Origin: Bin55 sp965199895 | Lineage (GTDB): Bacteria > Pseudomonadota > Gammaproteobacteria > Pseudomonadales > Azotimanducaceae | Direction of reading: 5' to 3' | Length of the DNA: 64,000 nucleotides | Assembly (NCBI GenBank): GCA_965199895.1 | Contig: CBDATJ010000003.1 | Coordinates: 1-64,000 of the forward strand | Part shown: positions 35,864-44,184 of the stretch, piece by piece | Numbering within the stretch: the first letter of the stretch is position 1 | How the letters are laid out: each line of letters starts with the position of its first letter | Translations under genes and position numbers: made by a program | The notes under the pieces: generated by a model | The model's input: only the letters and a program-made list of their open reading frames with translations | What the model was told of the DNA's origin: nothing | Database searches by the model: none

Positions 35864-36236
35864 AAACAAAGTTCTATACTGTTGTATTGTATTAGCAGCA
35901 TTGGGAATACTGCAAGCCTCGTGCATTTCATCTTCTTCAAAACCCTTTTACTTGCTTTCAACGGGTGAAATGCTCTATCCACAAGAAGCCAAAGATAGGT
36001 TAATTACTGGTTGGGTAACCGTGAAATATGATATCCTGATCGACGGCTCTGTCGACAATGTGACGACTGTGGACTCTCAACCTGAAGAGATTTTCGACGC
36101 TGAAGCGATTAGATTCGTAAAGACTTGGTTATTTAGTCCTGCTCGCTTCAACGGTGTTCCTGTCCAAACCAATGAGGTTGAGAGCACCATCACCTTTGAG
36201 TTGGATGAACTCAACGAACAACCTTCACCCTACTGA
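35856..36236 (+). CDS. Lipoprotein with TonB C-terminal-like domain
   Basis: From GTG at 35856 the protein has 126 residues: a charged start, a hydrophobic run and the lipobox LQASC (Cys23), then a TonB C-terminal-type domain (YPQEAKDRLITGWVTVKYD, then a strand with VDSQPEEIFD, and TWLFSPARFNGVPV). That domain normally contacts TonB-dependent receptors or binds peptidoglycan. Here it is carried by a lipoprotein with no membrane helix or Pro-rich spacer, so it is not a classical TonB. The frame is open upstream to 35793, but the GTG start gives the lipoprotein signal. It ends the hexosaminidase-kinase operon, overlapping the kinase by eight bases. Function unknown. Confidence 0.75.
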   Translation: MTRNKVLYCCIVLAALGILQASCISSSSKPFYLLSTGEMLYPQEAKDRLITGWVTVKYDILIDGSVDNVTTVDSQPEEIFDAEAIRFVKTWLFSPARFNGVPVQTNEVESTITFELDELNEQPSPY

Positions 36237-36247
36237 TGCATACATCA
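36232..36247 (+). terminator. Stem-loop at the end of the hexosaminidase operon
   Basis: CTGATG, loop CATA, CATCAG gives a perfect 6-bp hairpin that includes the stop codon of the lipoprotein gene. No T-run follows, so it is a weak or Rho-assisted 3' end at most. Confidence 0.3.
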
Positions 36248-36342
36248 GGAAATCCGAATACCAAGCTGGCTGATTGACCACATCTTAAGAGAAAATTATT
36301 TCGAGTTACGATGACACTCAGTAAACAGACACAAGCTCTAAC

Positions 36343-36790
36343 CTAATCATCGCGCTTGTACTTTTTGGTTTGCCGTCGCCATAGTTCTGCAATCATAAAA
36401 GAGACTAAGGGTTCACTCCATCATCTGATCCAGCTTTGGGATGGCAGTCTAAGTTCGTACCCTACAGGGTCGTTAGAACGCCATCCGTGAATGAGAAACA
36501 CGGGCATACCATAAATCTTCATGAATCCATGCTGCCTGCGACATCTCACCAAGAGACCGCGGGAATTTTGTAGAGTCGTTGTCTCATTGAAACTCGTAAA
36601 TCTTAGCGCAAACCCTCACTAGGATGTTCAGTGCCCAAATAGTCGCTATCACAGCCAGATTCGCCATTTGATATAGTGGACTCCGGTAGGTAGTTGAACT
36701 CCCAAGTAGAAATGAGCCAGTTTCACACCCCATGCTGTAAGCTAGATTGTCACTAGCCACGTGAAGGTTGCAAAAGAGTAAGTTTGCCGG
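36343..36790 (-). pseudogene. Possible decayed membrane-protein gene, unrecognised
   Basis: On the minus strand one frame (36790 to 36584) reads 68 codons, with a hydrophobic segment LAVIATIWALNILV near its end. A second frame, shifted by one base and overlapping at 36584-36615, continues with FTSFNETTTLQNSRGLLV and then KIYGMPVFLIHGW to a TGA at 36421-36423. After that TGA the same frame goes on for 25 plausible codons (WSEPLVSFMIAELWRR) to a TAG. Pieced together it would be a protein of roughly 155 residues with at least one membrane helix. I do not recognise the family. It might still be chance frames. Confidence 0.35.
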
Positions 36791-37187
36791 CTACTCTATC
36801 TTCATCGGATGGTGGTGTAAAGTGTAGTACATCTAACCGATTCCCCGTATCTTGTCCACTAGTTAATCAACTCAAACCTGACAAAATCTCAAACTGTGTG
36901 TATGAAACCGGTCAACTTGGCTGAGAAATGATGTGCTCGAGTGTCAACGCAAACACTATTTTCTCAATCTTTGAACCTGGTTCCACAATTCTTGAGATTC
37001 GGGATTATGGAGCAACTTTCTGTGAACGCCTTCAGAGTCCAAAGTTTGAGGACAACAAATTTCGCGACTGAAAATCCATAAAGAGTAGAAAAATTAGGTG
37101 GAAAGGTATCGTTTAGTCATGGTTACTCCCACTAACCAAATTCAGTAGTGATCTGTTGTGTTGAACAATATCACAATAAACACATCG

Positions 37188-37217
37188 TGTTCCACTTTCG
37201 TTATCTATTGTGGAACA
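37188..37217. repeat. Inverted repeat downstream of thx
   Basis: Perfect 8-base arms TGTTCCAC and GTGGAACA surround 14 bases. It lies about 65 bases past the thx stop. It may be a stem-loop at the 3' end of the nadE-thx transcript, or a protein-binding site. Confidence 0.45.
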
Positions 37218-37245
37218 TTAGCTACCGAATAATAGTCTGGACTGG

Positions 37246-37260
37246 GTTTATCTGATAAAC
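37246..37260. repeat. 15-base palindrome just past thx
   Basis: GTTTATC-T-GATAAAC is a perfect palindrome with one central base, 20 bases beyond the thx stop codon. The loop is too short for a good hairpin, so it looks more like a DNA-binding palindrome. Its target gene is not obvious. Confidence 0.4.
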
Positions 37261-37280
37261 ACCTCTGGATTACTTACCTG

Positions 37281-37388
37281 TCAATTTGACTCTCTTGTAC
37301 TAGAGGTTTTCTGCTTTCGTGGCCGCTTGTTGCCGTTGGTACCACGAATGATCTTCCCACGACGGGTTCTCAGATCTCCTTTACCCAT
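37281..37388 (-). CDS. thx: 30S ribosomal protein THX (small)
   Basis: This 35-codon gene is easily overlooked. The product begins MGKGDLRTRRGKIIRGTNG and continues NKRPRKQK, matching the small basic THX protein bound in the head of the 30S subunit in Thermus and annotated in many proteobacteria (core MGKGDRRTRRGKIxRGTxGxxRPRKK). An 8-9 residue Ser/Thr-rich tail follows the usual end. The ribosome binding site is very strong (AGGAGGAGG two bases before ATG), as expected for a ribosomal protein. It is 31 bases downstream of the pseudo-metallo-beta-lactamase gene on the same strand, so it may share the nadE transcript or have its own promoter inside that gene. Confidence 0.92.
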   Translation of the reverse strand: MGKGDLRTRRGKIIRGTNGNKRPRKQKTSSTRESN

Positions 37389-37419
37389 TTCCTCCTCCTA
37401 ATATCCTAAATTTCTACGC

Positions 37420-38406
37420 CTACAGTCCCCAGCATTCTAAATCAGCTGGGAAGATGACTCTTCCATCATACTCTTCTTGGATAATCGTGAGTGTTTGCTC
37501 TTCACGCCTCACAGTTCGCCAGCCACGGCCACCCAAGATGATGAATCGCGCTGAAGATTCCTTTGAAATAGTTCCTATGTCTCCTGGGAGCACATGTTCT
37601 TCAAGTGACGAACCCATAGTTCCTAATGGCAGAGCATGGGTGAACACGATCACATCTGCCTCGTCAGCAAACTCTTTCATCAAACCACTTCGATTACTGA
37701 AAGCTAGAGCAAAAACGATAGAGTACTCTTCGAGTTTAACTTTCCAGGCTAGTGTCGGAACGTCCCCGTGACTCACGGGAATAGCAGATAGTTCATACTG
37801 GTCTGTCGCAAATTCTGCCCAACGTGACCTCCCCTTTGCAAGAATGTCACGAGGACGCAGGGTATATCCGTAGTAATTTCTTGCTTTGAATAGTCCAGCA
37901 AGTTCCGGATATGCACCGTCCTCCGAAAACAATCGAGTAAGAAGGTCGGTGATTGATACATAATCCTCGTCGCCACTCGGTCCCAACACCACTAACGGTT
38001 CTTCCCGATACGCTCTTTTAGAACTACCCAGCAGAGCGGGTATGTCCGATGTCTCTGAAATACCTGTTTGGCTTAATAGAATCGCATCAAGATCACTGAA
38101 ATCAGCTCCACTCTGATCGAATCGTAATGCTGTCCCTTGGCCTGCATTGACTAGTAGAACAGCAACGTTGTCTATCCAGACTAGATAACTCTCAGTAGCT
38201 CGCTGGTTGTCTAGATTCAGATCACCCGACCCTAAAGTTTGAATCCACACACCTTGCGTTCCACAATAAGGGGGTCCATTGGCTACGGTTTGCCCATGAA
38301 CTTCCCCGAAATCTATGGGACTCAGTTGCAACCCAATGGCCCCAATCAGAACGAATAGGCTAGAGTAGCGCAATGGTCTTGAGCATGTTTTTTGTATCCA
38401 CTTCAT
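37420..38406 (-). CDS. Exported metallo-beta-lactamase-fold protein without metal motif
   Basis: After an N-terminal signal region (hydrophobic run SLFVLIGAIGLQL), the protein follows the layout of RNase Z/lactonase-like metallo-beta-lactamases: LGSGDLNLDNQRATESYLVWID, LLVNAGQGT, the loop after DAILLSQTG, a third-site segment IPVSHGDVPTLAWKV, and IVFTHALP. The expected HxHxDH motif after the fourth strand is replaced by SQTGISETSD, so the two main zinc ligand clusters are missing; one later His (PVSHGDVP) remains. It should not be a normal hydrolase and may bind ligand or protein in the periplasm. Length is 328. It overlaps nadE by 47 bases, which suggests co-expression. The function is unknown. 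Confidence 0.75.
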   Translation of the reverse strand: MKWIQKTCSRPLRYSSLFVLIGAIGLQLSPIDFGEVHGQTVANGPPYCGTQGVWIQTLGSGDLNLDNQRATESYLVWIDNVAVLLVNAGQGTALRFDQSGADFSDLDAILLSQTGISETSDIPALLGSSKRAYREEPLVVLGPSGDEDYVSITDLLTRLFSEDGAYPELAGLFKARNYYGYTLRPRDILAKGRSRWAEFATDQYELSAIPVSHGDVPTLAWKVKLEEYSIVFALAFSNRSGLMKEFADEADVIVFTHALPLGTMGSSLEEHVLPGDIGTISKESSARFIILGGRGWRTVRREEQTLTIIQEEYDGRVIFPADLECWGL

Positions 38407-40291
38407 CTGGTATACGCCAATCTGCTCTAGGGGAGAGACTGACGGTCCCTACCTTTGGTCCAGGTGGAAGCACAGTTCGCTTGAATTGGTTTTTGAAGAA
38501 TCGGCCCACAAACGTAGTCAGCGTATCTTTAATGGTCGACTTGGAATATTTTCCTTCGAATGCAAACATCGCCAAGTAGAACAGCTTTTCCACCGAGGCA
38601 CCCGTTCGTAAGAAATGATACAGGAAGAAGTCGTGTATTTCGAAGGGTCCTAGTAATGCTTCAGTCTGTTGTTCAATCCCTTTATCTTGAGACTGAATCA
38701 GCTCTGGTGAAATGGGAGTTTCGATGATTCGCTCCAACACCGAGCGTAATTCAGGATCAGCTTGATTTTTAGCGCACCACTGAACAATAGATCGAACTAA
38801 AGTCTTAGGAACTCCAACATTGACATTATAAGAACTCATGTGGTCGCCGTTGTAGGTGCTCCAGCCTAGGGCAATCTCAGATAAATCACTGGTTCCCACT
38901 ACCAGTGCAGATTGCATATTAGCTAGGTCAAATAAATACTGTGCTCGTTCTCTCGATTGAGCGTTCTCGTAGGTTACATCCGGACCACCATCATGGTTGA
39001 GTTGTTTCAGGTGTGCAGAAACCATCTCTCCAATGTCTACTTCAATGAGTTCCACACCTGTTGCTTTGGCAAGTGTGCTGGCTGATTGCAGTGTGTGGGT
39101 AGAGGTTCCGAACCCAGGCATGGTTACCGCCATCAGAGCTGATTTGGGAAGCTTAAGAAGTTCCAGTGTTTGCAAACACACAAGGTAGGCAAGTGTGGAA
39201 TCTAGTCCACCCGAGAGTCCCAATACCAAACGTTTTAAATCAGTTGACACAAACCGTCGTGCCAACCCTATCGATTGTATCTTCATGACATCTCTAACCC
39301 GTTCCGATAGATCTTGCTGATCACTGGGAACGAAAGGAGACGGATCAATCGCACGAACTGTAGATTTCAAATTTCGGACTGAACCCGCTTTAGATGCAGG
39401 TAAAGGACGATAAGCTTGTCCGGGCATAGTAGTTGCTTGAGCTCTCTCGTAAGAGAGTTTTTGAAGATCGATGTCCACTATGAGACGAGTGGTTTCAAGC
39501 GATAATCGCTCGGATGCAGCTAGAACACTGCCACTTTCGCACGCAATCAGCTGACCACCATAGACCGTATCTTTGGTCGATTCATAACAGCTAGCACTTG
39601 CAAGTACGTAGGCACATAGATTTTTTGCACTCTGCAATTTGACGAGTTCTCTGCGGTATTGAGCCTTGGTGACTAGTTCATTGCTCGCTGACAAGTTCAA
39701 AATGACATCTGCACCGTGAGCGCAATGGCGATTCGATGGAGGGTTTGAAATCCAAAGATCTTCACAGATCTCCAAACCAAACCGACAGGAATCTCCAACG
39801 ATAAAGGTTTGTACATCACTAATCATGAATTCGTGATCTCCGACACGGCCAGGGAGGTGTATGCCTACTCCTGAGCTAAACCATCGTTGTTCGTAGTATT
39901 CACCATGATTGGGAAGCGCGGATTTGGGTACTGCTCCCACTATGGTTCCATTGACACACACCACTCCACAATTGAACAATTGCTTGGTAGAGGGAGCAGT
40001 GATCGGTGCACCGACTACCAAAGGCTGTTCTCCTGTGTTGGCAGCAATCACAAGTAGTGCCTTTTCGGTTTCTTGTCGTAGTTGATTTCCGTAGAACAGA
40101 TCTTCGCAACTGTACCCTGTCAGTGACAATTCCGGGGTGAGCACGATAGAGCAGTCTTGGTCTAGAAAATCCTGATAGTGCCCGATCAAGATCTTGGCAT
40201 TCTCGTGTGGATCTGCTATCTGAACGCAGGGTGCGACCGCACCTATACGCATATAACCTAACTGACTGTAGTTAATACTGGAATCAAGCAT
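38360..40291 (-). CDS. nadE: Glutamine-dependent NAD+ synthetase
   Basis: NadE makes NAD+ from nicotinate adenine dinucleotide, ATP and glutamine. The N-terminal nitrilase-type glutaminase has its triad visible: Glu54 (TPELSLTGY), Lys123 (VPKSALPN) and Cys176 (GLEICEDLW). The C-terminal synthetase has the PP-loop GLSGGLDSTLAYLV and later VVGTSDLSEIALGW. The 643-residue length fits the two-domain type. The start may be the ATG at 40291 or, because similarity begins at MRIGAVAP and AGG lies just before it, the ATG at 40252. The nearby-frame nadC at 1 kb is in the same pathway. It heads the minus-strand group with the pseudo-lactamase and thx. Confidence 0.94.
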   Translation of the reverse strand: MLDSSINYSQLGYMRIGAVAPCVQIADPHENAKILIGHYQDFLDQDCSIVLTPELSLTGYSCEDLFYGNQLRQETEKALLVIAANTGEQPLVVGAPITAPSTKQLFNCGVVCVNGTIVGAVPKSALPNHGEYYEQRWFSSGVGIHLPGRVGDHEFMISDVQTFIVGDSCRFGLEICEDLWISNPPSNRHCAHGADVILNLSASNELVTKAQYRRELVKLQSAKNLCAYVLASASCYESTKDTVYGGQLIACESGSVLAASERLSLETTRLIVDIDLQKLSYERAQATTMPGQAYRPLPASKAGSVRNLKSTVRAIDPSPFVPSDQQDLSERVRDVMKIQSIGLARRFVSTDLKRLVLGLSGGLDSTLAYLVCLQTLELLKLPKSALMAVTMPGFGTSTHTLQSASTLAKATGVELIEVDIGEMVSAHLKQLNHDGGPDVTYENAQSRERAQYLFDLANMQSALVVGTSDLSEIALGWSTYNGDHMSSYNVNVGVPKTLVRSIVQWCAKNQADPELRSVLERIIETPISPELIQSQDKGIEQQTEALLGPFEIHDFFLYHFLRTGASVEKLFYLAMFAFEGKYSKSTIKDTLTTFVGRFFKNQFKRTVLPPGPKVGTVSLSPRADWRIPDEVDTKNMLKTIALL

Positions 40292-40360
40292 GAAATTGTG
40301 TCATTCAAACATTAAAATCGATATCGAACATACCTTTCAAGCGGTGCATAGGAGAGGATA

Positions 40361-41476
40361 ATGAATTTCGAGTTTTCGAGGGAACAAGAACTGCTACGAG
40401 AACAAGCGCAAGGGTTCCTTTCAGAACATTGTCCTATCACATCGCCACGGAGAATTTTAGAAGGGGACGAACCTTTTGACCGAGATTTGTGGAAAAAAAT
40501 CGTCGAGCTGGGCTGGGTGGCGACTGTCATTCCAGAAGAATTTGACGGTTTAGGACTTAGTTATCTAGAGCTAGCAGTTATAGCTGAAGAAATGGGACGA
40601 GCCCTAGCACCTGTGCCTTTTTCCTCATCCGTTTACTTGGCAACAGAAGCTTTGTTGCTGGCTGGGAGCAGAGAACAGAAACAAAAATGGTTACCTCTGC
40701 TAGCAAGTGGAGATGCCATCGGTACCTTCGCTCTTGCAGAGTCTGCGGGAAGACCTTCACCACGAAGTCTGAACGCTGCAGTAAGTGGAACTAAGCTTAA
40801 TGGCACGAAGATTGCTGTACCCGATGGTGATGTTGCTGATTTCGCTATTGTTGTTGTTCGATCAGACCGTGGTGACGGTGCCACCTTATATCTCGTTGAA
40901 CTCGAAAACGCCTCACGAGAAACCATGGATGTCATCGACCCCTCTCGTTCTCATGCGCGAATCACCTTTGAAGAAGCAGACTGTGAGTTGATAGGAAGTG
41001 ATGGCATGGGTTGGGAATGGACGAACCGAATCTTTGACAGAGCAGCAGTATTGTTTGCTTGGGAACAAGTCGGTGGTACCGATGCTGCACTACAAAACGC
41101 TCGGGAATACTCCCTCAATCGCTATGCATTCGGACGACCGATTGGGGGGTTTCAAGCTATCAAGCACAAACTCGCAAACATGTATGTGAAACTCACATTA
41201 GCTCGCTCGAACTGTTACTACGGGACATGGGCACTAGCTGGAAATGAACCCGAATTACCACTAGCTGCGGCTACCGCAAGAGTGAGTAGCATTCAGGCCT
41301 ATTACTATTCCTCAAAAGAAAATATTCAAATTCATGGTGGAATGGGATTCACCTGGGAGTTTGATTGCCAACTTTTCTACCGTCGAGCAAAATGCCTTGC
41401 TGTCAACGTTGGCAGTGAACTGTGGTGGCAAGAACGACTGGTCTGCGCGTACGAACAGAGTAACAAAGCAGCATAG
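40361..41476 (+). CDS. Acyl-CoA dehydrogenase, subunit-like (first of pair)
   Basis: A flavin-dependent acyl-CoA dehydrogenase of 371 residues: N-terminal helical domain, central beta domain (GTFALAESAG; GTKLNGTKIAVPDGDVADF) and C-terminal helical domain with NRYAFGRPIGGFQAIKHKLANM and QIHGGMGFTWEFD. The ATG has a strong GGAGAGG upstream. A second ACAD gene follows 27 bases later; such adjacent pairs in CoA-ester catabolism, best known from steroid degradation, often form heterotetramers with one catalytic type of subunit. The substrate is not known. No enoyl-CoA hydratase, thiolase or CoA ligase is nearby. It is divergent from nadE. Confidence 0.88.
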   Translation: MNFEFSREQELLREQAQGFLSEHCPITSPRRILEGDEPFDRDLWKKIVELGWVATVIPEEFDGLGLSYLELAVIAEEMGRALAPVPFSSSVYLATEALLLAGSREQKQKWLPLLASGDAIGTFALAESAGRPSPRSLNAAVSGTKLNGTKIAVPDGDVADFAIVVVRSDRGDGATLYLVELENASRETMDVIDPSRSHARITFEEADCELIGSDGMGWEWTNRIFDRAAVLFAWEQVGGTDAALQNAREYSLNRYAFGRPIGGFQAIKHKLANMYVKLTLARSNCYYGTWALAGNEPELPLAAATARVSSIQAYYYSSKENIQIHGGMGFTWEFDCQLFYRRAKCLAVNVGSELWWQERLVCAYEQSNKAA

Positions 41477-41503
41477 ATTCCACTCGATCGGATACTTGTA
41501 GAT

Positions 41504-42709
41504 ATGGACTTTAGCGACACTCCCGAAGAACAGAGATTCAGATTGGAAGCCCGAAAGTGGCTGGAACAGAACGTACCCACTCGTGAGGAATTACTTGCTC
41601 AAAGCAACGATATTGAACGATGCAAGCTATGGCAGAAACGTAAATATGATGCCAATTGGGCTTGTATTCGATGGCCAGAAGAATACGGGGGGCGCGGAGC
41701 CTCCGCCATCGAAAGCGTGATTTGGAATCAAGAGGAATCCAAGCACCCGGTTCCCGCTGGTGTGTTTGAAATTGGTCAGGGAATGGCGGGCCCGACCCTG
41801 ATGGCCTGGGGCACTGAAGAACAAAAGCAAAAATACCTTCCACCACTGGCTTCGGGTGAACACATTTGGTGTCAACTATTCAGTGAACCTGTAGCAGGTT
41901 CTGATTTAGCTGGCTTGAGAACGAAAGCGGAACGAGACGGCGATGATTGGGTCGTCAATGGACAAAAAATTTGGACTTCTGGCGCACACTTTAGCAACTA
42001 CGGAATCCTCGTTGTTCGTACCGACCCCGAAGTACCCAAACACCAAGGTCTTACTTATTTCATGGTTGATATGAAAACACCTGGAATAGAGGTGAGACAG
42101 ATTAAACAAATCTCTGGTGCAGCATACTTCAACGAAGTCTTTTTCACTGATGTGCGCATACCGGACAGCTATCGGTTGGGTAAGGTCGGTGATGGTTGGA
42201 AGGTATCAATCACAACATTAATGAACGAACGAGCTGTCATATCGGGTACTGTCGGTGGGGTGAATTTTGAACGACTCCTACGACTAGTTCAAAACCTCAA
42301 CTTAGATGATCGTCCAGCGATCGAAAACGCTCACGTGCGTGCAATGCTAGCAAACTGGTACTGCCAAGAGTCTGGGTTGCGATATACTGGTTATCGATCA
42401 CTGACTGCTCTCTCTCGGGGTGAGATACCCGGACCAGAAAACTCAATAGGTAAGTTGGTCGGTGCACCAAAATCTCAAGAAATGGCCTCTTTCGCTCTCG
42501 ATCTGATGGAAATGTGCGGTGCACTCGAAGATGTCGACGATGCTCGATATTTTCAGTCGTTCTTGAACTCACCCGGGGCTCGAATCGCAGGAGGATCTGA
42601 CGAAATCATGCTCAACATTTTGGCAGAGCGTGTGTTGGGCTTACCCCAAGACATACGGGTCGATAAAGGCATCCCCTTTAGCCAAGTTCCCACCAGCCCA
42701 AACGATTGA
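41504..42709 (+). CDS. Acyl-CoA dehydrogenase (second of pair)
   Basis: The 401-residue product is a full-length ACAD: IRWPEEYGGRGAS and QLFSEPVAGSDLAGLRTKAERDGDDWVVNGQKIWTSGA is in two conserved blocks (the FAD/substrate blocks of the family), and the C-terminal end RIAGGSDEIMLNILAERVLGLP is characteristic of the long/branched substrate groups. It is 27 bases after the previous ACAD gene and almost certainly co-transcribed; the pair is likely a hetero-oligomer. It is followed after 78 bases by an unrelated SPFH gene. No specific substrate can be assigned. Confidence 0.9.
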   Translation: MDFSDTPEEQRFRLEARKWLEQNVPTREELLAQSNDIERCKLWQKRKYDANWACIRWPEEYGGRGASAIESVIWNQEESKHPVPAGVFEIGQGMAGPTLMAWGTEEQKQKYLPPLASGEHIWCQLFSEPVAGSDLAGLRTKAERDGDDWVVNGQKIWTSGAHFSNYGILVVRTDPEVPKHQGLTYFMVDMKTPGIEVRQIKQISGAAYFNEVFFTDVRIPDSYRLGKVGDGWKVSITTLMNERAVISGTVGGVNFERLLRLVQNLNLDDRPAIENAHVRAMLANWYCQESGLRYTGYRSLTALSRGEIPGPENSIGKLVGAPKSQEMASFALDLMEMCGALEDVDDARYFQSFLNSPGARIAGGSDEIMLNILAERVLGLPQDIRVDKGIPFSQVPTSPND

Positions 42710-42787
42710 GTCAAACGAACCATAGGAAGCCCTTGCTTCTCATTTTGAACTCACCACAAATTTCAAACATACCTAGGGAGAAAATTC

Positions 42788-43747
42788 ATGGTTACTGAGA
42801 ATGTAGGCGGTGTCATCCTTTTTATTATTCTTGCATTAGTGGCACTGTTCGCAGTCATATTGGTTCTACGTTCTATTCGAGTAGTCCCACAAGGTTTCCA
42901 CTGGACGGTTGAAAGGTTCGGTAAGTACACACGGACCATCACGCCAGGGCTAAACTTACTGACCCCCATCATTGAAAGTGTTGGCCGAAAGTTCAACATG
43001 ATGGAGCAGGTGCTAGATATACCCGCCCAAGATGTGATCTCTTCAGACAATGCGTTGGTCAGGTGCGATGCGATTTGTTTCTTCCAGGTTCTAGAAGCTC
43101 ACAACGCAGCTTACCAGATCGCACATTTGGAATTAGCCATGAGGAACTTAGTGATGACCAATATTCGTGCGGTTCTGGGATCAATGGAACTAGACGAAAT
43201 CCTGTCTAACCGAGACAAAATTAATGTTGAACTACTGAAGAAAGTAGATACCGCAACAGATCCTTGGGGTACCAAGGTCACTCGAATCGAGATTAGAGAT
43301 GTGACTCCGCCACAAGATTTGGTTGATGCTATGGCTCAACAGATGAAAGCAGAACGACTCAAGAGAGCACAGATTCTTGAAGCGCAAGGTGAAAGAGAAG
43401 CTGCTATTGCCGTAGCCGAAGGTCAAAAAGAATCAGCTATCCTAGAAGCTGAGGGTGAGCTACAAGCCTCAATACGAGACGCAGAAGCACGAGAACGACT
43501 TGCTGAAGCTGAAGCGAACGCAACGCGTATGGTCTCGGAGGCTATTGCCCAGGGTGATCCCCGTGCCATCAATTACTTTGTCGCCCAAAAATATGTCGAT
43601 GCCCTAGGTACGCTCGCTGAGTCACAAAACAACAAAATCATGATGATCCCTCTAGAAGCTTCGGGAGTGATTGGGTCGATAGCTGGGATCACTGAACTGG
43701 TTAAAGACATTTCTTCAGACTCTAATGAGGAACAAGGAAACAGATAA
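42788..43747 (+). CDS. SPFH/stomatin-like membrane protein (QmcA type)
   Basis: A band-7 protein with one N-terminal membrane helix (VILFIILALVALFAVILVL, about 8-26), the SPFH core (VPQGFHWTVERFGKYTRTITPGLN) and a long Ala/Glu-rich coiled coil (AEGQKESAILEAEGELQASI, about 210-250). Such proteins form large ring or cage assemblies in membrane microdomains and modulate proteases such as FtsH. Length is 319. It overlaps the nfeD gene by one base (TAATG), the usual qmcA-ybbK-type pairing. A good GGGAG ribosome binding site precedes the ATG. Confidence 0.9.
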   Translation: MVTENVGGVILFIILALVALFAVILVLRSIRVVPQGFHWTVERFGKYTRTITPGLNLLTPIIESVGRKFNMMEQVLDIPAQDVISSDNALVRCDAICFFQVLEAHNAAYQIAHLELAMRNLVMTNIRAVLGSMELDEILSNRDKINVELLKKVDTATDPWGTKVTRIEIRDVTPPQDLVDAMAQQMKAERLKRAQILEAQGEREAAIAVAEGQKESAILEAEGELQASIRDAEARERLAEAEANATRMVSEAIAQGDPRAINYFVAQKYVDALGTLAESQNNKIMMIPLEASGVIGSIAGITELVKDISSDSNEEQGNR

Positions 43748-44184
43748 TGGAACAATATTGGGCATTAATTTGGTTAGGAATCGCACTCTTACTGGGTATT
43801 GCTGAAGTATTGGGCGCAGGGGGGTTCCTTGTGGGGCTTGCTGTTGCTGCTGCTGGTATGGCACTCGCTACCTTTATTTATTCAGGTATGTCGATAACCA
43901 CACAAGTGGTTGTGTTTTCAGTCTGTGCAGTGATTGCATCTTGGGTTTATTTCACGTTCTTCCGAACCATTGATCCAAGAAAAAACAAAGAACTACACAA
44001 CAACGTTCAAAACATGAAGGGTACACAGTTTGAGTTGCAAGACGCACTCAAAGTGCCGGGGCAGATTCGAACGCAGATTAACGACACTCGTTGGGCGGTT
44101 GTATCAAAGGTTGCGATAGCAAAAGGAACCACGGTTCAGGTCGTTGGAGGTAAAGGAACAGTCCTTGAAATTGAGCCGATCTAA
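43747..44184 (+). CDS. NfeD family membrane protein (short type)
   Basis: NfeD proteins work with SPFH partners in membrane microdomains. The first 75 residues hold two or three hydrophobic helices (LIWLGIALLLGIAEVLGA is the family start); the C-terminal OB-like domain includes RTQINDTRWAVVSK and VQVVGGKGTVLEIE. Length is 145, the short form without the ClpP-like protease domain. The start overlaps the stop of the SPFH gene by one base, so their expression is tied. Confidence 0.9.
   Translation: MEQYWALIWLGIALLLGIAEVLGAGGFLVGLAVAAAGMALATFIYSGMSITTQVVVFSVCAVIASWVYFTFFRTIDPRKNKELHNNVQNMKGTQFELQDALKVPGQIRTQINDTRWAVVSKVAIAKGTTVQVVGGKGTVLEIEPI

Larger units (their letters stand above)
36237..37280. 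other. Gene-poor stretch of about 1 kb
   Basis: No intact gene with family similarity is seen between the lipoprotein gene and thx. The stretch holds a probable decayed membrane-protein gene (36343-36790, minus strand), a 47-codon open frame at 36928-37071 (plus) without a good ribosome binding site, and two inverted repeats just beyond the end of thx. No tRNA or other structured RNA was recognised. Confidence 0.55.

Noticed and set aside
36928..37071. 47-codon open frame in the gene-poor region
   Set aside because: It lacks a clear ribosome binding site and any recognisable similarity; may be chance.
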